NCBI GenBank assembly: GCA_009777175.1
Contig: WRMI01000011.1
Span: 1 to 59,142, forward strand
Length of the DNA stretch: 59,142 nt
Source: Marinilabiliaceae bacterium
GTDB lineage: Bacteria; Bacteroidota; Bacteroidia; Bacteroidales; Marinilabiliaceae
Direction of reading: 5' to 3'
The notes beneath the pieces were generated by a model. That model saw nothing but the letters and a program-made list of their open reading frames with translations, was not told where the DNA came from and did no database searches. A program made the translations under genes and the position numbers. Below, in pieces: positions 8,483-17,346 of this stretch (its first letter is position 1; every line of letters starts with the position of its first letter).

Positions 8483-8727
8483 TTTAATCCTCCATTTTCA
8501 TAACAAACCTCATATAAATCTCTGACTGCCCAAAAAGTATTATCAGTGTGTAATGCCCACCAATGCTCGTTAAGAAAATTCAACCCGCCATATTTTTCCA
8601 AATACAAATAAGCTTTTTGCTTATTCATTTTATAAGTGCGTGCAAACGTTGTAATCATAAATGCAAAGTAGAGTACTTTATTTTGAATTTCTTTGTCAAG
8701 TTCCCGTTTCTGTGATAATTGTTCCAT
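8479..8727 (-). CDS. DUF3791 family protein, partner of the DUF3990 gene
   Basis: 82 residues, helical, with the DUF3791 pattern: KVLYFAFMITTFARTYKMN, then KAYLYLEKYGGLNFL, then WWALHTDN. It immediately precedes and overlaps the DUF3990 gene, a pairing that recurs in Bacteroidota and Firmicutes. By position it could be the antitoxin or a chaperone of the ART-like protein. Not demonstrated here. Confidence 0.8.
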   Translation of the reverse strand: MEQLSQKRELDKEIQNKVLYFAFMITTFARTYKMNKQKAYLYLEKYGGLNFLNEHWWALHTDNTFWAVRDLYEVCYENGGLK

Positions 8728-8877
8728 AAATTACTGAAATATGGTTTGTTTTACAATACTCTAAATCATTTTTGAATATTTTAACGTATTTAATAAGAAA
8801 ATATTGTATTATTGTTCCACAATCTTACTTACGTTTCTTTCTTTATCAGTCAAAATATTTCAAATAAAAATTTTTTC

Positions 8878-10194
8878 TTATTTTTTCCTCATAAAAATAT
8901 TAATTGGCACACCCGATAAGTCCCATTTTTCGCGTAATTTGTTCTCTAAAAACCTTTTATAAGGTTCTTTAATATATTGTGGCAAATTGCAGAAAAACGC
9001 AAATGAAGGCGGCTTACCCGGTAATTGTGTGATATATTTGACTTTAATATATTTCCCTTTGGCTGCGGGAGGAGGAGTATTTTCAATTATGGGTAGCATA
9101 TAATTATTCAGTTGCGATGTTGTAATTTTTATATTCCGGTTTTGTTCAACTTTTACTGCCTCTTCCAAAATTTTAAATATTCTTTGTTTTGTTATTGCTG
9201 ACGAAAAAATTAGCGGATAATCTACATAAGGTGCTGTTTTTTTTCTTATTTCTGATTCAAAAGTTTTTATTGTATTCTTTTCTTTTTCAACTAAATCCCA
9301 CTTATTTACAACAACAACAACTCCCTTTCTATTTTTTTCTATGAGTCCGAATATTTTTTGGTCTTGTGATTCCATTCCGCGAGTGGCATCTATCATTAAA
9401 ACAACGACATCGGAATTTTCAATTGCTTTAATTGCACGCATAACCGAATAAAATTCTAAATCTTCGTGAACTTTTGCTTTTTTGCGGATTCCTGCTGTAT
9501 CAACTAAATAAAAATTGTGTCCAAACTTATTGTATCTCGTATCAATGCTATCGCGGGTTGTTCCTGGAATTGGCGTTACAATATTACGTTCTTCGCCCAT
9601 AAAAGCATTAATAATTGATGATTTTCCCACATTAGGACGACCAACTATTGCAAAACGGGGAAGTTGTTCCTCTTGCTCATCTTCATTAAGTAGAACTTTT
9701 TTGGGTAGTTGTGCGACTAATTCGTCTAATAAATCACCCGTTCCTGCGCCATTTATTGACGAAACTGTAAATAGATTATCCAATCCTAACGCATAAAATT
9801 GCGCCGCTTCGGGGATTTGTAAATTGTTATCTACTTTATTTACAATTACAAAGGTTTTTTTTCCTGATTTTCGGATAATATTTGCAACTGCCTCGTCATA
9901 ATCTGTTATCCCTGTTGTAACATCAACCATAAAAAGCAATATATCAGCCTCTTCAATTGCAATTAAGACTTGATTTCGGATATCTTCCTCAAAGTCGTCA
10001 TCAGAATTTGTAGCATACCCGCCTGTATCAACAACCGAAAAAGTAACTCCGTTCCATTCACATTTTCCATAGAGGCGGTCGCGTGTAACACCGCTAATCT
10101 CATCCACAATAGCAGTACGACTTCCAACAAGACGGTTAAATAATGTCGATTTTCCAACATTTGGACGACCTATTATTGCTGCTATATTTCCCAT
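8878..10194 (-). CDS. der: Ribosome biogenesis GTPase Der (EngA)
   Basis: 438 residues with two tandem GTPase domains, each with its own P-loop (GRPNVGKST near residue 9 and GRPNVGKSS near 183), DTGG/DTAG G3 motifs and NKxD G4 motifs (NKVD, NKWD), followed by a C-terminal KH-like domain. Der acts in 50S subunit assembly. ATG 10194 ([16 protein letters not shown]) is preferred over the in-frame ATG at 10257, whose extra 21 residues are a basic leader not found in the family. It lies 17 nt downstream of era, so the two GTPase genes are probably cotranscribed. Confidence 0.96.
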   Translation of the reverse strand: MGNIAAIIGRPNVGKSTLFNRLVGSRTAIVDEISGVTRDRLYGKCEWNGVTFSVVDTGGYATNSDDDFEEDIRNQVLIAIEEADILLFMVDVTTGITDYDEAVANIIRKSGKKTFVIVNKVDNNLQIPEAAQFYALGLDNLFTVSSINGAGTGDLLDELVAQLPKKVLLNEDEQEEQLPRFAIVGRPNVGKSSIINAFMGEERNIVTPIPGTTRDSIDTRYNKFGHNFYLVDTAGIRKKAKVHEDLEFYSVMRAIKAIENSDVVVLMIDATRGMESQDQKIFGLIEKNRKGVVVVVNKWDLVEKEKNTIKTFESEIRKKTAPYVDYPLIFSSAITKQRIFKILEEAVKVEQNRNIKITTSQLNNYMLPIIENTPPPAAKGKYIKVKYITQLPGKPPSFAFFCNLPQYIKEPYKRFLENKLREKWDLSGVPINIFMRKK

Positions 10195-10211
10195 AAAATT
10201 ATTATTTTTAA

Positions 10212-11090
10212 TTATTCGTATCCAAAATTTTTTAATGAAATTTCTTTGTCTCGCCAATCTTTGCTCACTTTAACAAATAGTTGCAAAAATACTTTTTTAT
10301 TTAAAAATATTTCTATATCTTTTCGTGCTTCTGTACCAAGTTTTTTGAGCGCTTTCCCTTGATGCCCAATTATAATTCCTTTTTGTGATTCTCGTGCAAC
10401 ATGGATAACTGCCCTTATATCAACCAATTTAGGCGTTTCTTTAAAATGTTCTATTTCTACTTCGGTTGAATATGGTATCTCTTTTTGATAGAATAAAAGG
10501 ATTTTTTCACGAATTATTTCTGATACAAAAAAACGTTCGGGCTTGTCGGTAAGCGCATCTTTATCAAAATATGGTGGCGACTCAGGAAGTAACTCAATTA
10601 TTCTTTTGTAGAGATTGTCCGTATTAAATTTTGTTAGTGCCGATACGGGAAAAATTTCTGATTTAGGCAAAAGATGTTTCCATATATCTACTAATTTATC
10701 TAATTCTGTTTGCGAAGAAATATCTATTTTATTGATAACCAAAAGAACAGGTACATCTGATTTTGAAACGTCATTAATAAAATTTTCATTTTTGCCCGGT
10801 TTTTCAATTGTATCTGTTATAAAAAGAATTATATCAGCTTCTTTTGCTGCTGATTTACTATATTTAAGCATAGATTCTTGTAGTTTGTAGGCAGGTACCA
10901 ATACTCCGGGAGTATCAGAAAAAACTATTTGATAATCGTCTTCATTAACAATTCCAAAAATTTTATGCCTCGTTGTTTGTGCTTTGGAGGTAATAATCGA
11001 AAGTCGTTCTCCAACAAATAAATTAGAAAGAGTAGATTTACCAACGTTTGGATTACCCACTATACTAACAAAACCAGATTTATGTGCCAT
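10212..11090 (-). CDS. era: GTPase Era
   Basis: 292 residues. G1 is GNPNVGKST (12-20), G3 is SDTPGV and G4 is NKID. The C-terminal KH domain carries [19 protein letters not shown], which binds the 3' end of 16S rRNA. Era is needed for 30S maturation. It heads the era-der pair, with a good -7 promoter box (11113-11120) just upstream. Confidence 0.96.
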   Translation of the reverse strand: MAHKSGFVSIVGNPNVGKSTLSNLFVGERLSIITSKAQTTRHKIFGIVNEDDYQIVFSDTPGVLVPAYKLQESMLKYSKSAAKEADIILFITDTIEKPGKNENFINDVSKSDVPVLLVINKIDISSQTELDKLVDIWKHLLPKSEIFPVSALTKFNTDNLYKRIIELLPESPPYFDKDALTDKPERFFVSEIIREKILLFYQKEIPYSTEVEIEHFKETPKLVDIRAVIHVARESQKGIIIGHQGKALKKLGTEARKDIEIFLNKKVFLQLFVKVSKDWRDKEISLKNFGYE

Positions 11091-11112
11091 TTTATTTGAT
11101 TGAAATTGGGTG

Positions 11113-11120
11113 CAAAGATA
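11113..11120 (-). promoter_or_regulatory. Bacteroidota -7 box for era
   Basis: On the minus strand the sequence reads TATCTTTG, matching TAnnTTTG, 23 nt upstream of the era ATG. No TTTG is seen at the ideal -33 spacing. Confidence 0.5.
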
Positions 11121-11225
11121 CTATTTTTTTCACTACTTTATGGAAAAAATTTTTTATGTTTCGTAAATAAAACATTACTTTTTGTTTGTATTAACAACCT
11201 AACTTGCATTATTCCTAAGAAATGA

Positions 11226-11345
11226 AAATATCTTTTAACCACAAAGGAACACAAAAATAACTGAAAACTGAAAACTGAAAACTATTAATGCGTTCTCAAC
11301 TTTGCGGCTTTGCGTTAAAAAAATATTATGAATAATGGAGGCTAA
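11226..11345. repeat. Composite intergenic repeat cluster upstream of era
   Basis: Within the 315-nt gap between recX and era: an ACCACAAAGGAACACAAA copy, three tandem ACTGAAAACTGAAA units (about 11261-11283), and a copy of the ACTTTGCGGCTTTGCG..ATGAATAATG family that closely matches 13042-13076. No coding potential seen. Confidence 0.6.
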
Positions 11346-11405
11346 GTGCCTCGGATGAATCGAATTATTTCATCAAATCTTTAAGTATCATTATTATACA
11401 AACAA

Positions 11406-11915
11406 TCATTTCAATTTTCTAATGACTCTTAGGGCTTCATAAGTATCAAATCCGCGGGATTGTGCAAACCTTAATAATGCAGCTCTATTTTTTTCTGACT
11501 CGGGATTATTTATTTTACGTGATTTTTCTTTCAGTAAATCAAATAGTTTGTTTTCGTACTCATCTGAGTCTATTGTACTAATTGCTTCTTGAATAATTGT
11601 TTCGGGTATTTTTTTTAATCTAAGGTTCCAAATAATTTTTATTTTTCCCCACCCATTAAATTTAAACTTATCTCTTGCATAAAATGAGGCATATCGGTTT
11701 TCGTCTATAAACTTTTCTTCAATTAACTGGGCTATTATTTTTTCGCTTGTTTCAATGTCAATACCCCACGAAAAGAGTTTTTCTTTGATGTCAAATTGGC
11801 AATATTCGCGTGTTGCACACAAAGAAGTTGCTTTTGAGTAACCTAATAATTGGTTGTCTGAATTGTTCATAAATTGAATTGAATTGATTTCATCTGCTTT
11901 ATATTTTTTAGCCAC
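11406..11915 (-). CDS. recX: Regulatory protein RecX
   Basis: 169 residues, all helical, with the three-helix repeats of RecX: CATREYCQFDIKEKLFSWGI, then QLIEEKFIDENRYASFYARDKF, then WGKIKIIWNLRLKKI. RecX binds RecA filaments and modulates their activity. It is separate from recA, which is not in this window. The segment beyond its 5' end (from 11928) is a repeat cluster, so any promoter would have to lie in repeat DNA. Confidence 0.9.
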   Translation of the reverse strand: MAKKYKADEINSIQFMNNSDNQLLGYSKATSLCATREYCQFDIKEKLFSWGIDIETSEKIIAQLIEEKFIDENRYASFYARDKFKFNGWGKIKIIWNLRLKKIPETIIQEAISTIDSDEYENKLFDLLKEKSRKINNPESEKNRAALLRFAQSRGFDTYEALRVIRKLK

Positions 11916-11927
11916 AAATTACTGCTA

Positions 11928-12374
11928 CTAAAGTTGTTTTGTAGAGAAAATAAGGTGAAACTTATTCACTCATTCACTACAAGGTGGACGACCGCAAGGG
12001 TGCGCCCCTACACTCATTCACTCATTCACTCATTCACTTATTCACTACAAGGTGGACGACCGCAAGGGTGCGCCCCTACACTTATTCACTCATTTACTTA
12101 TTTTTTTATTACAAGGTGGACGACCGCAAGGGTGCGCCCCTACACTCATTCACTCATTTACTTATTTTTTTATTACAAGGTGGACGACCGCAAGGGTGCG
12201 CCCCTACACTCATTCACTTATTCACTCATTCCCTCATTCTCTCATTTATTATAATGTGGACGACCGCAAGGGTGCGCCCCTACACTCATTCACTTATTCC
12301 CTCATTCACTTATTCACTACAATGTGGACGACCGCAAGGGTGCGCCCCTACACTTATTCACTTATTCACTATTT
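11928..12374. repeat. Array of six GCAA-loop hairpin blocks separated by TTCACTCAT minisatellites
   Basis: A 35-bp block ending GACCGCAAGGGTGCGCCCC recurs six times, at 11979, 12047, 12111, 12175, 12251 and 12319. The GACC-GCAA-GGGT core can fold as a hairpin with a GNRA-type loop. Blocks are separated by 29-41 bp made only of 8-9 bp units of the form TTCACTCAT / TTTACTTAT. A lead-in TTGTTTTGTAGAGAAAATAAGG copy lies at 11934-11955. The array runs to the stop codon of the next gene. Two further blocks lie at 22475 and 22535 and one at 23480. Confidence 0.9.
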
Positions 12375-12842
12375 TCAATGCGGTGCTCCAAATTCTTTAC
12401 AACCAATACTTTCAATGGAAACTGTCCAAATTTTAACGTTTTTAAGTGCTGGATCGCCAAAATTAAAATTTTTATCAGAATAGTGTTTCATAATGATATT
12501 AAGGGCATTACGTTTCTCTTCGATATCATTAACGAATGAAACTTTACCGAAGGCTATAACGCTTGTCGATTTCATTCTGTAACTGCATGCCACTTCGGGA
12601 TTCTGACAAACTAATTTGTTTTCCTGGCAAAATGTAACACAAATATTGGGATTATGGTTCAGACAATCAATCACGCGCCCCTCGGGCGAACTGTGAAGAT
12701 AGAGTGTTTTGTCGAAATATCCGAAATTCATTGGAATAACGTAAGGACTATTTGTTGCCGTTACAACTCCGACAAAACAGATGTCGCAACTATTAATTAT
12801 ATTTTCAATAAATGCTGAATCTGTGTGAGTTATGGTTTTCAT
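12375..12842 (-). CDS. Pyridoxamine 5'-phosphate oxidase-like / NimA-like flavin-binding protein
   Basis: 155 residues of the split-barrel FMN-binding fold: CFVGVVTATNSPYVIPMNFGYFDKTLYLHSSPEGRVIDCL, with the conserved SPEGRVID segment, and VAFGKVSFV near residue 117 (here VIAFGKVSF). NimA-type members reduce nitroimidazoles, but most relatives have unknown substrates. The reading frame ends directly at the edge of the hairpin array. A TACATTTG box lies about 110 nt upstream (12951-12958, minus strand). Confidence 0.83.
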   Translation of the reverse strand: MKTITHTDSAFIENIINSCDICFVGVVTATNSPYVIPMNFGYFDKTLYLHSSPEGRVIDCLNHNPNICVTFCQENKLVCQNPEVACSYRMKSTSVIAFGKVSFVNDIEEKRNALNIIMKHYSDKNFNFGDPALKNVKIWTVSIESIGCKEFGAPH

Positions 12843-12950
12843 TTGATTATTAGTTATTAGTTATCAGATTTCATATTATCAAAGATTTTTAAAGTTATTT
12901 AACGTTCAAAAGAACCAAATATTTTATTTTGCCTCTATTTTATCTGCCAA

Positions 12951-12958
12951 CAAATGTA
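12951..12958 (-). promoter_or_regulatory. Possible -7 box for the NimA-like gene
   Basis: Minus strand reads TACATTTG, matching TAnnTTTG, about 108 nt before the ATG at 12842. No -33 TTTG at 19 nt. The gap 12843-13170 otherwise holds AT-rich DNA and a CTTTGCGACTTTGCG repeat (13018-13076). Confidence 0.3.
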
Positions 12959-13017
12959 GATTAAAAATATTCACAATAAAATATTTCTTCTAATGAGGGA
13001 TTCTCTTCTTACTTAAT

Positions 13018-13076
13018 TAGCGTTCTTTGCATTCTCTACTTTGCGACTTTGCGTTAAAAAAATAATATGAATAATG
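13018..13076. repeat. Dispersed 'ACTTTGCGACTTTGCGTTAAA..ATGAATAATG' repeat
   Basis: Almost the same string occurs at 11290-11335, and related strings at 119-165 and (inverted) 29103-29165. Here it is about 100 nt upstream of the ABC transporter gene. Confidence 0.6.
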
Positions 13077-13170
13077 TATGGTTTAAGGTTATAAAAAATT
13101 TTTTTTGAAAAATACAATAATATATATAAATCATACGTATTATTAAAAAAAATAATTTTACTATAAAAAG

Positions 13171-13878
13171 ATGAGCCAGAATGTAATAGAAATTGAAGGG
13201 ATAAGCAAAATTTATCAGGTTGGTAATCAGGAAGTTCACGCATTACGTAGCGTGACTACTCAAATAGAACAAGGCGATTATGTTGCCATTATGGGTCCGT
13301 CTGGTTCGGGCAAATCTACTTTGATGAACATTATTGGTGCATTAGATACCCCTACTTCAGGAAAATATGTCCTTAATGGAAACGATGTCAGCCATTTAAC
13401 TGACGAAAAATTAGCCGAAATTAGAAATAAAGAGATTGGTTTTGTGTTTCAAACTTTTAATTTATTGCACCAATATACTGCATTAGAAAATGTTATGCTC
13501 CCTTTGGTTTATGGTGGTATCGAAAAACATGAACGTATTAAACGAGGTGAAAATACTTTGAGAGACGTTGGATTAAACGACCGAATGACGCATAAACCTA
13601 ACGAACTATCTGGCGGACAACGACAACGAGTTGCAGTTGCACGAGCGCTTATCAACGACCCCGCTATTATTTTGGCTGACGAGCCTACCGGAAATTTAGA
13701 TTCTAAAACATCAATTGATATTATGAAACTTTTTAATGATATTCACGCCGGCGGAAACACAATTATTCTTGTTACACATGAAGAAGATATCGCCCGCCAC
13801 GCACACAGGATTATTAGGTTACGAGATGGAGTGATTGAATCTGACGAAAGAAATGAAAAAATTACAAAATTTAAGTAA
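13171..13878 (+). CDS. ABC transporter ATP-binding protein (LolD/MacB type)
   Basis: 235 residues. Walker A is GPSGSGKST (42-50), Q-loop is VFQTFNL, signature is LSGGQRQR, Walker B is IILADEPT, and the H-loop is VTHEE. The opening [11 protein letters not shown] and the Q-loop are typical of the MacB/LolD/FtsE subfamily, which powers lipoprotein release or macrolide/peptide export with a separate permease. No permease gene is adjacent, so the partner must be encoded elsewhere. The stop is 4 nt before the next ATG. Confidence 0.92.
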   Translation: MSQNVIEIEGISKIYQVGNQEVHALRSVTTQIEQGDYVAIMGPSGSGKSTLMNIIGALDTPTSGKYVLNGNDVSHLTDEKLAEIRNKEIGFVFQTFNLLHQYTALENVMLPLVYGGIEKHERIKRGENTLRDVGLNDRMTHKPNELSGGQRQRVAVARALINDPAIILADEPTGNLDSKTSIDIMKLFNDIHAGGNTIILVTHEEDIARHAHRIIRLRDGVIESDERNEKITKFK

Positions 13879-13882
13879 AAAA

Positions 13883-14422
13883 ATGAGTAGAGGCAAAATA
13901 TATACCCGTAAGGGAGATAAAGGTACGACCGGACTTATTGGCGGAAAACGTGTAGAAAAAGATAATCCACGAATTGAAGCCTACGGAACATTGGATGAAT
14001 TGTGTGCTTCGTTAGGAATTTTGCGCTCATCACCTTTGGATGATATTTCAAAACAAAATATTTTTAGGATACAAAAGTTTCTATTTATAATAGGAGCTTC
14101 GCTTGCTTCTGAAACATCAGAAAATACCCAAAGTAATTTACAGAATTATGAAACCGAAACAGGTTTTTTGGAAACAGAAATCGACCGAATGGAAAAATTG
14201 TTACCTAAATTGAATAACTTTCTAATTCCGGGTGATAATCCTATTGAGGCTCAATGTAACATGGCACGAACAATTTGTCGGAGAGCGGAGCGAAGAATTT
14301 GCGCAGTCGTTTCAGAAAATTCCATTGAAAAACCTATTATAGCCTATATCAATAGGTTATCTGATTTTTTGTTTGTATTAGGACGATTTTTATCGAATAT
14401 TGAAAATAAATTTAATAATTAA
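13883..14422 (+). CDS. Cob(I)yrinic acid a,c-diamide adenosyltransferase (PduO type)
   Basis: 179 residues. IYTRKGDKGTTGLIGGKRVEKD is the PduO-type ATP-binding motif. AYGTLDELCASLG, ARTICRRAERR and YINRLSDFLFVLGR are conserved helices of the trimeric enzyme. It transfers adenosyl from ATP to cob(I)alamin to make coenzyme B12. ATG 13883 is preferred; an upstream in-frame ATG at 13835 lies inside the ABC gene. The 4-nt spacing suggests cotranscription with the ABC ATPase. The DUF2795 gene follows at once. Confidence 0.93.
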   Translation: MSRGKIYTRKGDKGTTGLIGGKRVEKDNPRIEAYGTLDELCASLGILRSSPLDDISKQNIFRIQKFLFIIGASLASETSENTQSNLQNYETETGFLETEIDRMEKLLPKLNNFLIPGDNPIEAQCNMARTICRRAERRICAVVSENSIEKPIIAYINRLSDFLFVLGRFLSNIENKFNN

Positions 14423-14426
14423 GAAT

Positions 14427-14648
14427 ATGTATTGGACACTTGAATTAGCTGCTAAATTGGAGGATGCCCCTTGGCCAGCCACTAAAGAAGAATTAGTTGA
14501 CTATGCAATGCGCTCGGGCGCTCCTTTAGAGGTTATCGAAAATCTGCAAGAAATTGAAGATGAAGGCGATATTTATGAAAGTATCGAAGATATTTGGCCA
14601 GATTATCCTAGCAAAGATGATTTCTTTTTCAATGAAGACGAATATTGA
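14427..14648 (+). CDS. DUF2795 domain-containing protein
   Basis: 73 residues starting MYWTLELAAKLEDAPWPATKEEL, a sequence highly conserved across Bacteroidota. It is acidic with an aromatic C-terminus (SKDDFFFNEDEY). The function of the family is unknown; the small size and strong conservation suggest a structural or regulatory partner protein. The start is set by comparison with the family's usual MYWTLELA opening, since nine in-frame codons upstream are also open. It lies 4 nt after the adenosyltransferase stop. Confidence 0.9.
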   Translation: MYWTLELAAKLEDAPWPATKEELVDYAMRSGAPLEVIENLQEIEDEGDIYESIEDIWPDYPSKDDFFFNEDEY

Positions 14649-14682
14649 TTTGTTCGTTTCTTTTTGTGGATATTAATTAAAA

Positions 14683-14713
14683 ACAGGTTGTAAACTTTTG
14701 ATTTACAACCTGT
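14683..14713. terminator. Intrinsic terminator, probably bidirectional
   Basis: ACAGGTTGTAAA (14683-14694) and TTTACAACCTGT (14702-14713) form a perfect 12-bp stem with a 7-base loop, followed by CTCTTATTTT. It lies between the convergent DUF2795 and flavodiiron genes. On the minus strand the 3' side reads TTTTTAATTAAT, so it may serve both. Confidence 0.85.
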
Positions 14714-14759
14714 CTCTTATTTTATGCTGAACCTGATTTCTAATCTAAACCGCATTCAG

Positions 14760-15950
14760 TTAAGATTGCAACCTTTTAGCCATTGCAGACGCTAAATTGC
14801 GACATGCATGATATTTTTCTTCTTTAAGTGCTTGTTTTTCTTCAACGGGTTCTCCTACTAATTCACACTCAACTTTTGCGGCAAATTCTTTAAGTTTTCT
14901 TACTGCAGCCCCTGCCCACGTACATGAACCGAAAATTCCGATGTAATGATTTTTTATTCCGATATGCGATAGTCTCGAAACCAATGATTCCATATTTGGA
15001 TGTAGTTCGTTACTATATGTTGGACTTCCAAGAATTAGACCTTTATACTTGAAAATATCGGAAATAATATAAGAAGCATGAGTTTTTGATACATCATAAA
15101 TTTTTATATGTTTAATGCCATCTTCTGCAAGTTTTCGTGCTATTGTTTCTGCCATATCTTCGGTGTTGCCATACATTGAAGCATAAGCAATTACAACCCC
15201 TTTCTCAGTTTCTTGTAGACTCCACTTATTGTACCAACTCAAAACATCGGTAATATGATTTCGTAAAATTGGACCATGCGAGGATGCAACCATCTTTATT
15301 TCTATTGTTGAGAGTTTTTCAAATGCCTTTTGTACGGGGCTGCCATATTTGCCTACAATGTTAGAATAATATCTACGCATTTCTTCCTCAAACATTAGAA
15401 AATCCATTTCGTCATCAAAAATTCCACCGTCTAACGTGCCAAAAGTACCAAAAGCATCCGACGAAAAAAGAATCTTTTCATCTTTATTGTATGTAACCAT
15501 GGATTCGGGCCAATGTACCATTGGAATTGTAAAGAACTGTAAATTAGTTTGTCCAAGTTTGAGGGTTTGGGCATCATGAACTTCCTCAACATTTTCTTTT
15601 ATTCCAAAATATCCTTCAATCATTCCAACAGTTTTTTTGTTGCCAACAAATTTTATATTAGGATATAATTTTGAAATAATTTTAATAGAGCCAGCATGGT
15701 CTGGTTCTACGTGATTGATTATCAGATAATCAATAGGTCGGTTGCCTATAATTGTTTCAATTTTTTTCAGAAATTTATCCACGTGATTGATGTGAACAGT
15801 ATCAATCAGTGCAACCTTTTCATCCTTTATAAGATATGAATTGTATGCAACGCCTTTTTCGATGGGTAAAAGGTTTTCGAAAAGTGCTGTACGTCTGTCG
15901 TTTACGCCGACATAAAAGATATTGTCGGTCAATTTTATTGGTATATACAT
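14760..15950 (-). CDS. Flavodiiron protein (A-type flavoprotein, FprA family)
   Basis: 396 residues. The N-terminal metallo-beta-lactamase domain has a full set of candidate diiron ligands: His80, Glu82, Asp84 (NHVEPDH), His146 (VHWPES), Asp165 (SSDAFG) and His225 (SSHGP). The C-terminal flavodoxin domain starts near residue 252 with the FMN phosphate-binding loop ASMYGNTEDMAET. Such proteins reduce O2 to water and/or NO to N2O, giving oxygen tolerance to anaerobes. No fused rubredoxin domain. It is followed upstream by the SPOR lipoprotein gene with a 13-nt gap. Confidence 0.95.
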   Translation of the reverse strand: MYIPIKLTDNIFYVGVNDRRTALFENLLPIEKGVAYNSYLIKDEKVALIDTVHINHVDKFLKKIETIIGNRPIDYLIINHVEPDHAGSIKIISKLYPNIKFVGNKKTVGMIEGYFGIKENVEEVHDAQTLKLGQTNLQFFTIPMVHWPESMVTYNKDEKILFSSDAFGTFGTLDGGIFDDEMDFLMFEEEMRRYYSNIVGKYGSPVQKAFEKLSTIEIKMVASSHGPILRNHITDVLSWYNKWSLQETEKGVVIAYASMYGNTEDMAETIARKLAEDGIKHIKIYDVSKTHASYIISDIFKYKGLILGSPTYSNELHPNMESLVSRLSHIGIKNHYIGIFGSCTWAGAAVRKLKEFAAKVECELVGEPVEEKQALKEEKYHACRNLASAMAKRLQS

Positions 15951-15963
15951 CTTTAAATATTTG

Positions 15964-16419
15964 TTATTTTTTTCTAATTAACAGCCACACGTCGCTGTAT
16001 TTTTCGTAATTATTTCTAATTTGTCTGATTCTTGTTCTTGCGGCATTTTCGTCGTTAAACGAGCCAACTGAAACACGATAATAGTCGTTTTCACCTTCCA
16101 AAACAACAGGTTTAAAACCTTCTTCGGTTAGTTCGGTACGAAATTTACGGGCATTATCAACTACTTTGAACGACCCGATAATCACATAAAAATCGTAAAT
16201 GACATCTTCTTCGTCAATTGTTTTTACTTTCTCTTCGCGAACTGTTACTTCTTCTTTTATATAAGGAGAAGTCTGCTCTTCTTTTACATAAGGAGAAGTC
16301 TGCTCTTCTTTTACGTAAGGAGAAATATTGTCGTCAAATCGAGTGGTTCCTTTGCGTTTGCTTGCGCAAGAACATACTAAAACTGCAAGAATTACAGCTA
16401 CTAAAATCTTTTTTGTCAT
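15964..16419 (-). CDS. SPOR-domain lipoprotein
   Basis: 151 residues. Signal MTKKILVAVILAVLVCSC with lipobox V-C-S-C18. A linker carries three imperfect tandem repeats of SPYVKEEQT. The C-terminal SPOR domain is about residues 75-148 (YDFYVIIGSFKVVDNARKF ... YYRVSVGSF). SPOR domains bind denuded peptidoglycan at division sites. Likely an outer-membrane lipoprotein contacting the cell wall. Confidence 0.88.
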   Translation of the reverse strand: MTKKILVAVILAVLVCSCASKRKGTTRFDDNISPYVKEEQTSPYVKEEQTSPYIKEEVTVREEKVKTIDEEDVIYDFYVIIGSFKVVDNARKFRTELTEEGFKPVVLEGENDYYRVSVGSFNDENAARTRIRQIRNNYEKYSDVWLLIRKK

Positions 16420-16439
16420 AAATCAAAATATTAATTTTT

Positions 16440-16790
16440 CTTAAACTTTTTGTTGGAAATAAAATTCAAAATTACAAAAAATTTTTGAATCCAAAATATT
16501 TTTTTGTTAAAATTATTAAATTTTTTAAATTTTTTCATAAAAATATAATTTAGCCAGTTTTCAGTTTTCAGTAAATGAGTAAATGAGTAAATGAGTAAAT
16601 GAGTGAATAAGGAGTTTATAGTTTTATAGTTTTATAGTTTTATAGTTTTATAGTTTATAGTTATTAACCTTATTTTTTACCTTATTTATTTTACAAAACA
16701 ACCTTAATAGAAAATCAGTTTTCAGTTATTTTTTGTGTTCCTTTGTGGTTGAAAGATATTTGCATTTCTTATGAATAATGTAGGTTAAAT
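16440..16790. repeat. Mixed simple repeats in the gap before the TM2 gene
   Basis: The 588-nt gap holds: inverted TTCACTCAT-type minisatellite (GTAAATGAGTAAATGAG, about 16573-16611); five tandem AGTTTTATAGTTTTATAG units (about 16613-16660); an inverted copy of the AAGGTTGTTTTGTA..AATAAGG repeat (about 16666-16712); an inverted ACACAAAGGAAC copy (about 16728-16752); and a TTATGAATAATGTAGG copy (16769-16785). No ORF of interest. Confidence 0.65.
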
Positions 16791-16793
16791 AAT

Positions 16794-16825
16794 AAACTGT
16801 GGTAACATTACCACAGTTTGTGGTA
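16794..16825. promoter_or_regulatory. Overlapping inverted repeats, possible operator or switch hairpin
   Basis: AAACTGTGGTAA (16794-16805) is followed after two bases by its perfect complement TTACCACAGTTT (16808-16819). The same TTACCACA can alternatively pair with the next TGTGGTAA (16818-16825). Three arms thus allow two exclusive hairpins, about 180 nt upstream of the TM2 gene. Dyad DNA-binding site or RNA switch; function inferred. Confidence 0.4.
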
Positions 16826-17007
16826 AAATATACAACAAATTGTAGTAAAAACAACAACAAAATAATTAGGTAAAAATTAATTGCTGCATTAAATTTGCGA
16901 AATATTTTGCAGAAGTTCTGCATTTCAAAATATGTTGAATTACAATGGATTAAATAGTTTATTAATAAATAGAAGTTGCGCCCGACACAAAAAATAGGGA
17001 TAAAATC

Positions 17008-17346
17008 ATGGAACAAAGTAGAGTAGACATGTTCGTTTCTTCGGTAGGTGAAAGATTTCCATCCGAAAGATTAATGTTGGTTAGAGACCAACTTTCAAAA
17101 TTAGACGACAGCAAATTGCCTGTCGTTCAATCAGTTGATTATAAAAATCCGACAACGATGTTAATCATTTCGTTGTTTGTTGGTGCCTGGGGAGTTGACA
17201 GGTTTATGCTTGGCGAAACAGGACTTGGAGTTGCAAAACTTCTTACCTGTGGTGGAGCTGGTATTTGGACAATTATCGATTGGTTTACAATCACGAACAA
17301 AACCAAAGAATACAATTACCAAAAATTTTGTCAAGTTGCAGTTTAA
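17008..17346 (+). CDS. TM2 domain-containing membrane protein
   Basis: 112 residues. The TM2 domain covers about residues 48-100: LIISLFVGAWGVDRFMLGETGLGVAKLLTCGGAGIWTIIDW, two short membrane helices with the conserved G-DRF-LG motif between them. The N-terminal about 45 residues are soluble. Role of TM2 proteins is not defined. The downstream DUF2752 gene overlaps its end, a pairing common in Bacteroidota. Confidence 0.9.
   Translation: MEQSRVDMFVSSVGERFPSERLMLVRDQLSKLDDSKLPVVQSVDYKNPTTMLIISLFVGAWGVDRFMLGETGLGVAKLLTCGGAGIWTIIDWFTITNKTKEYNYQKFCQVAV

Noticed and set aside
11979-12353. CRISPR-like array: six 35-bp repeats at 64-76 bp spacing
   Set aside because: The spacers are themselves made of the same 8-9 bp minisatellite, the repeat also occurs singly elsewhere, and there are no cas genes.
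11934-12539. Several plus-strand reading frames containing GGRPQGCAPT or DDRKGAPLH repeats
   Set aside because: Translated hairpin block and minisatellite, no protein character.
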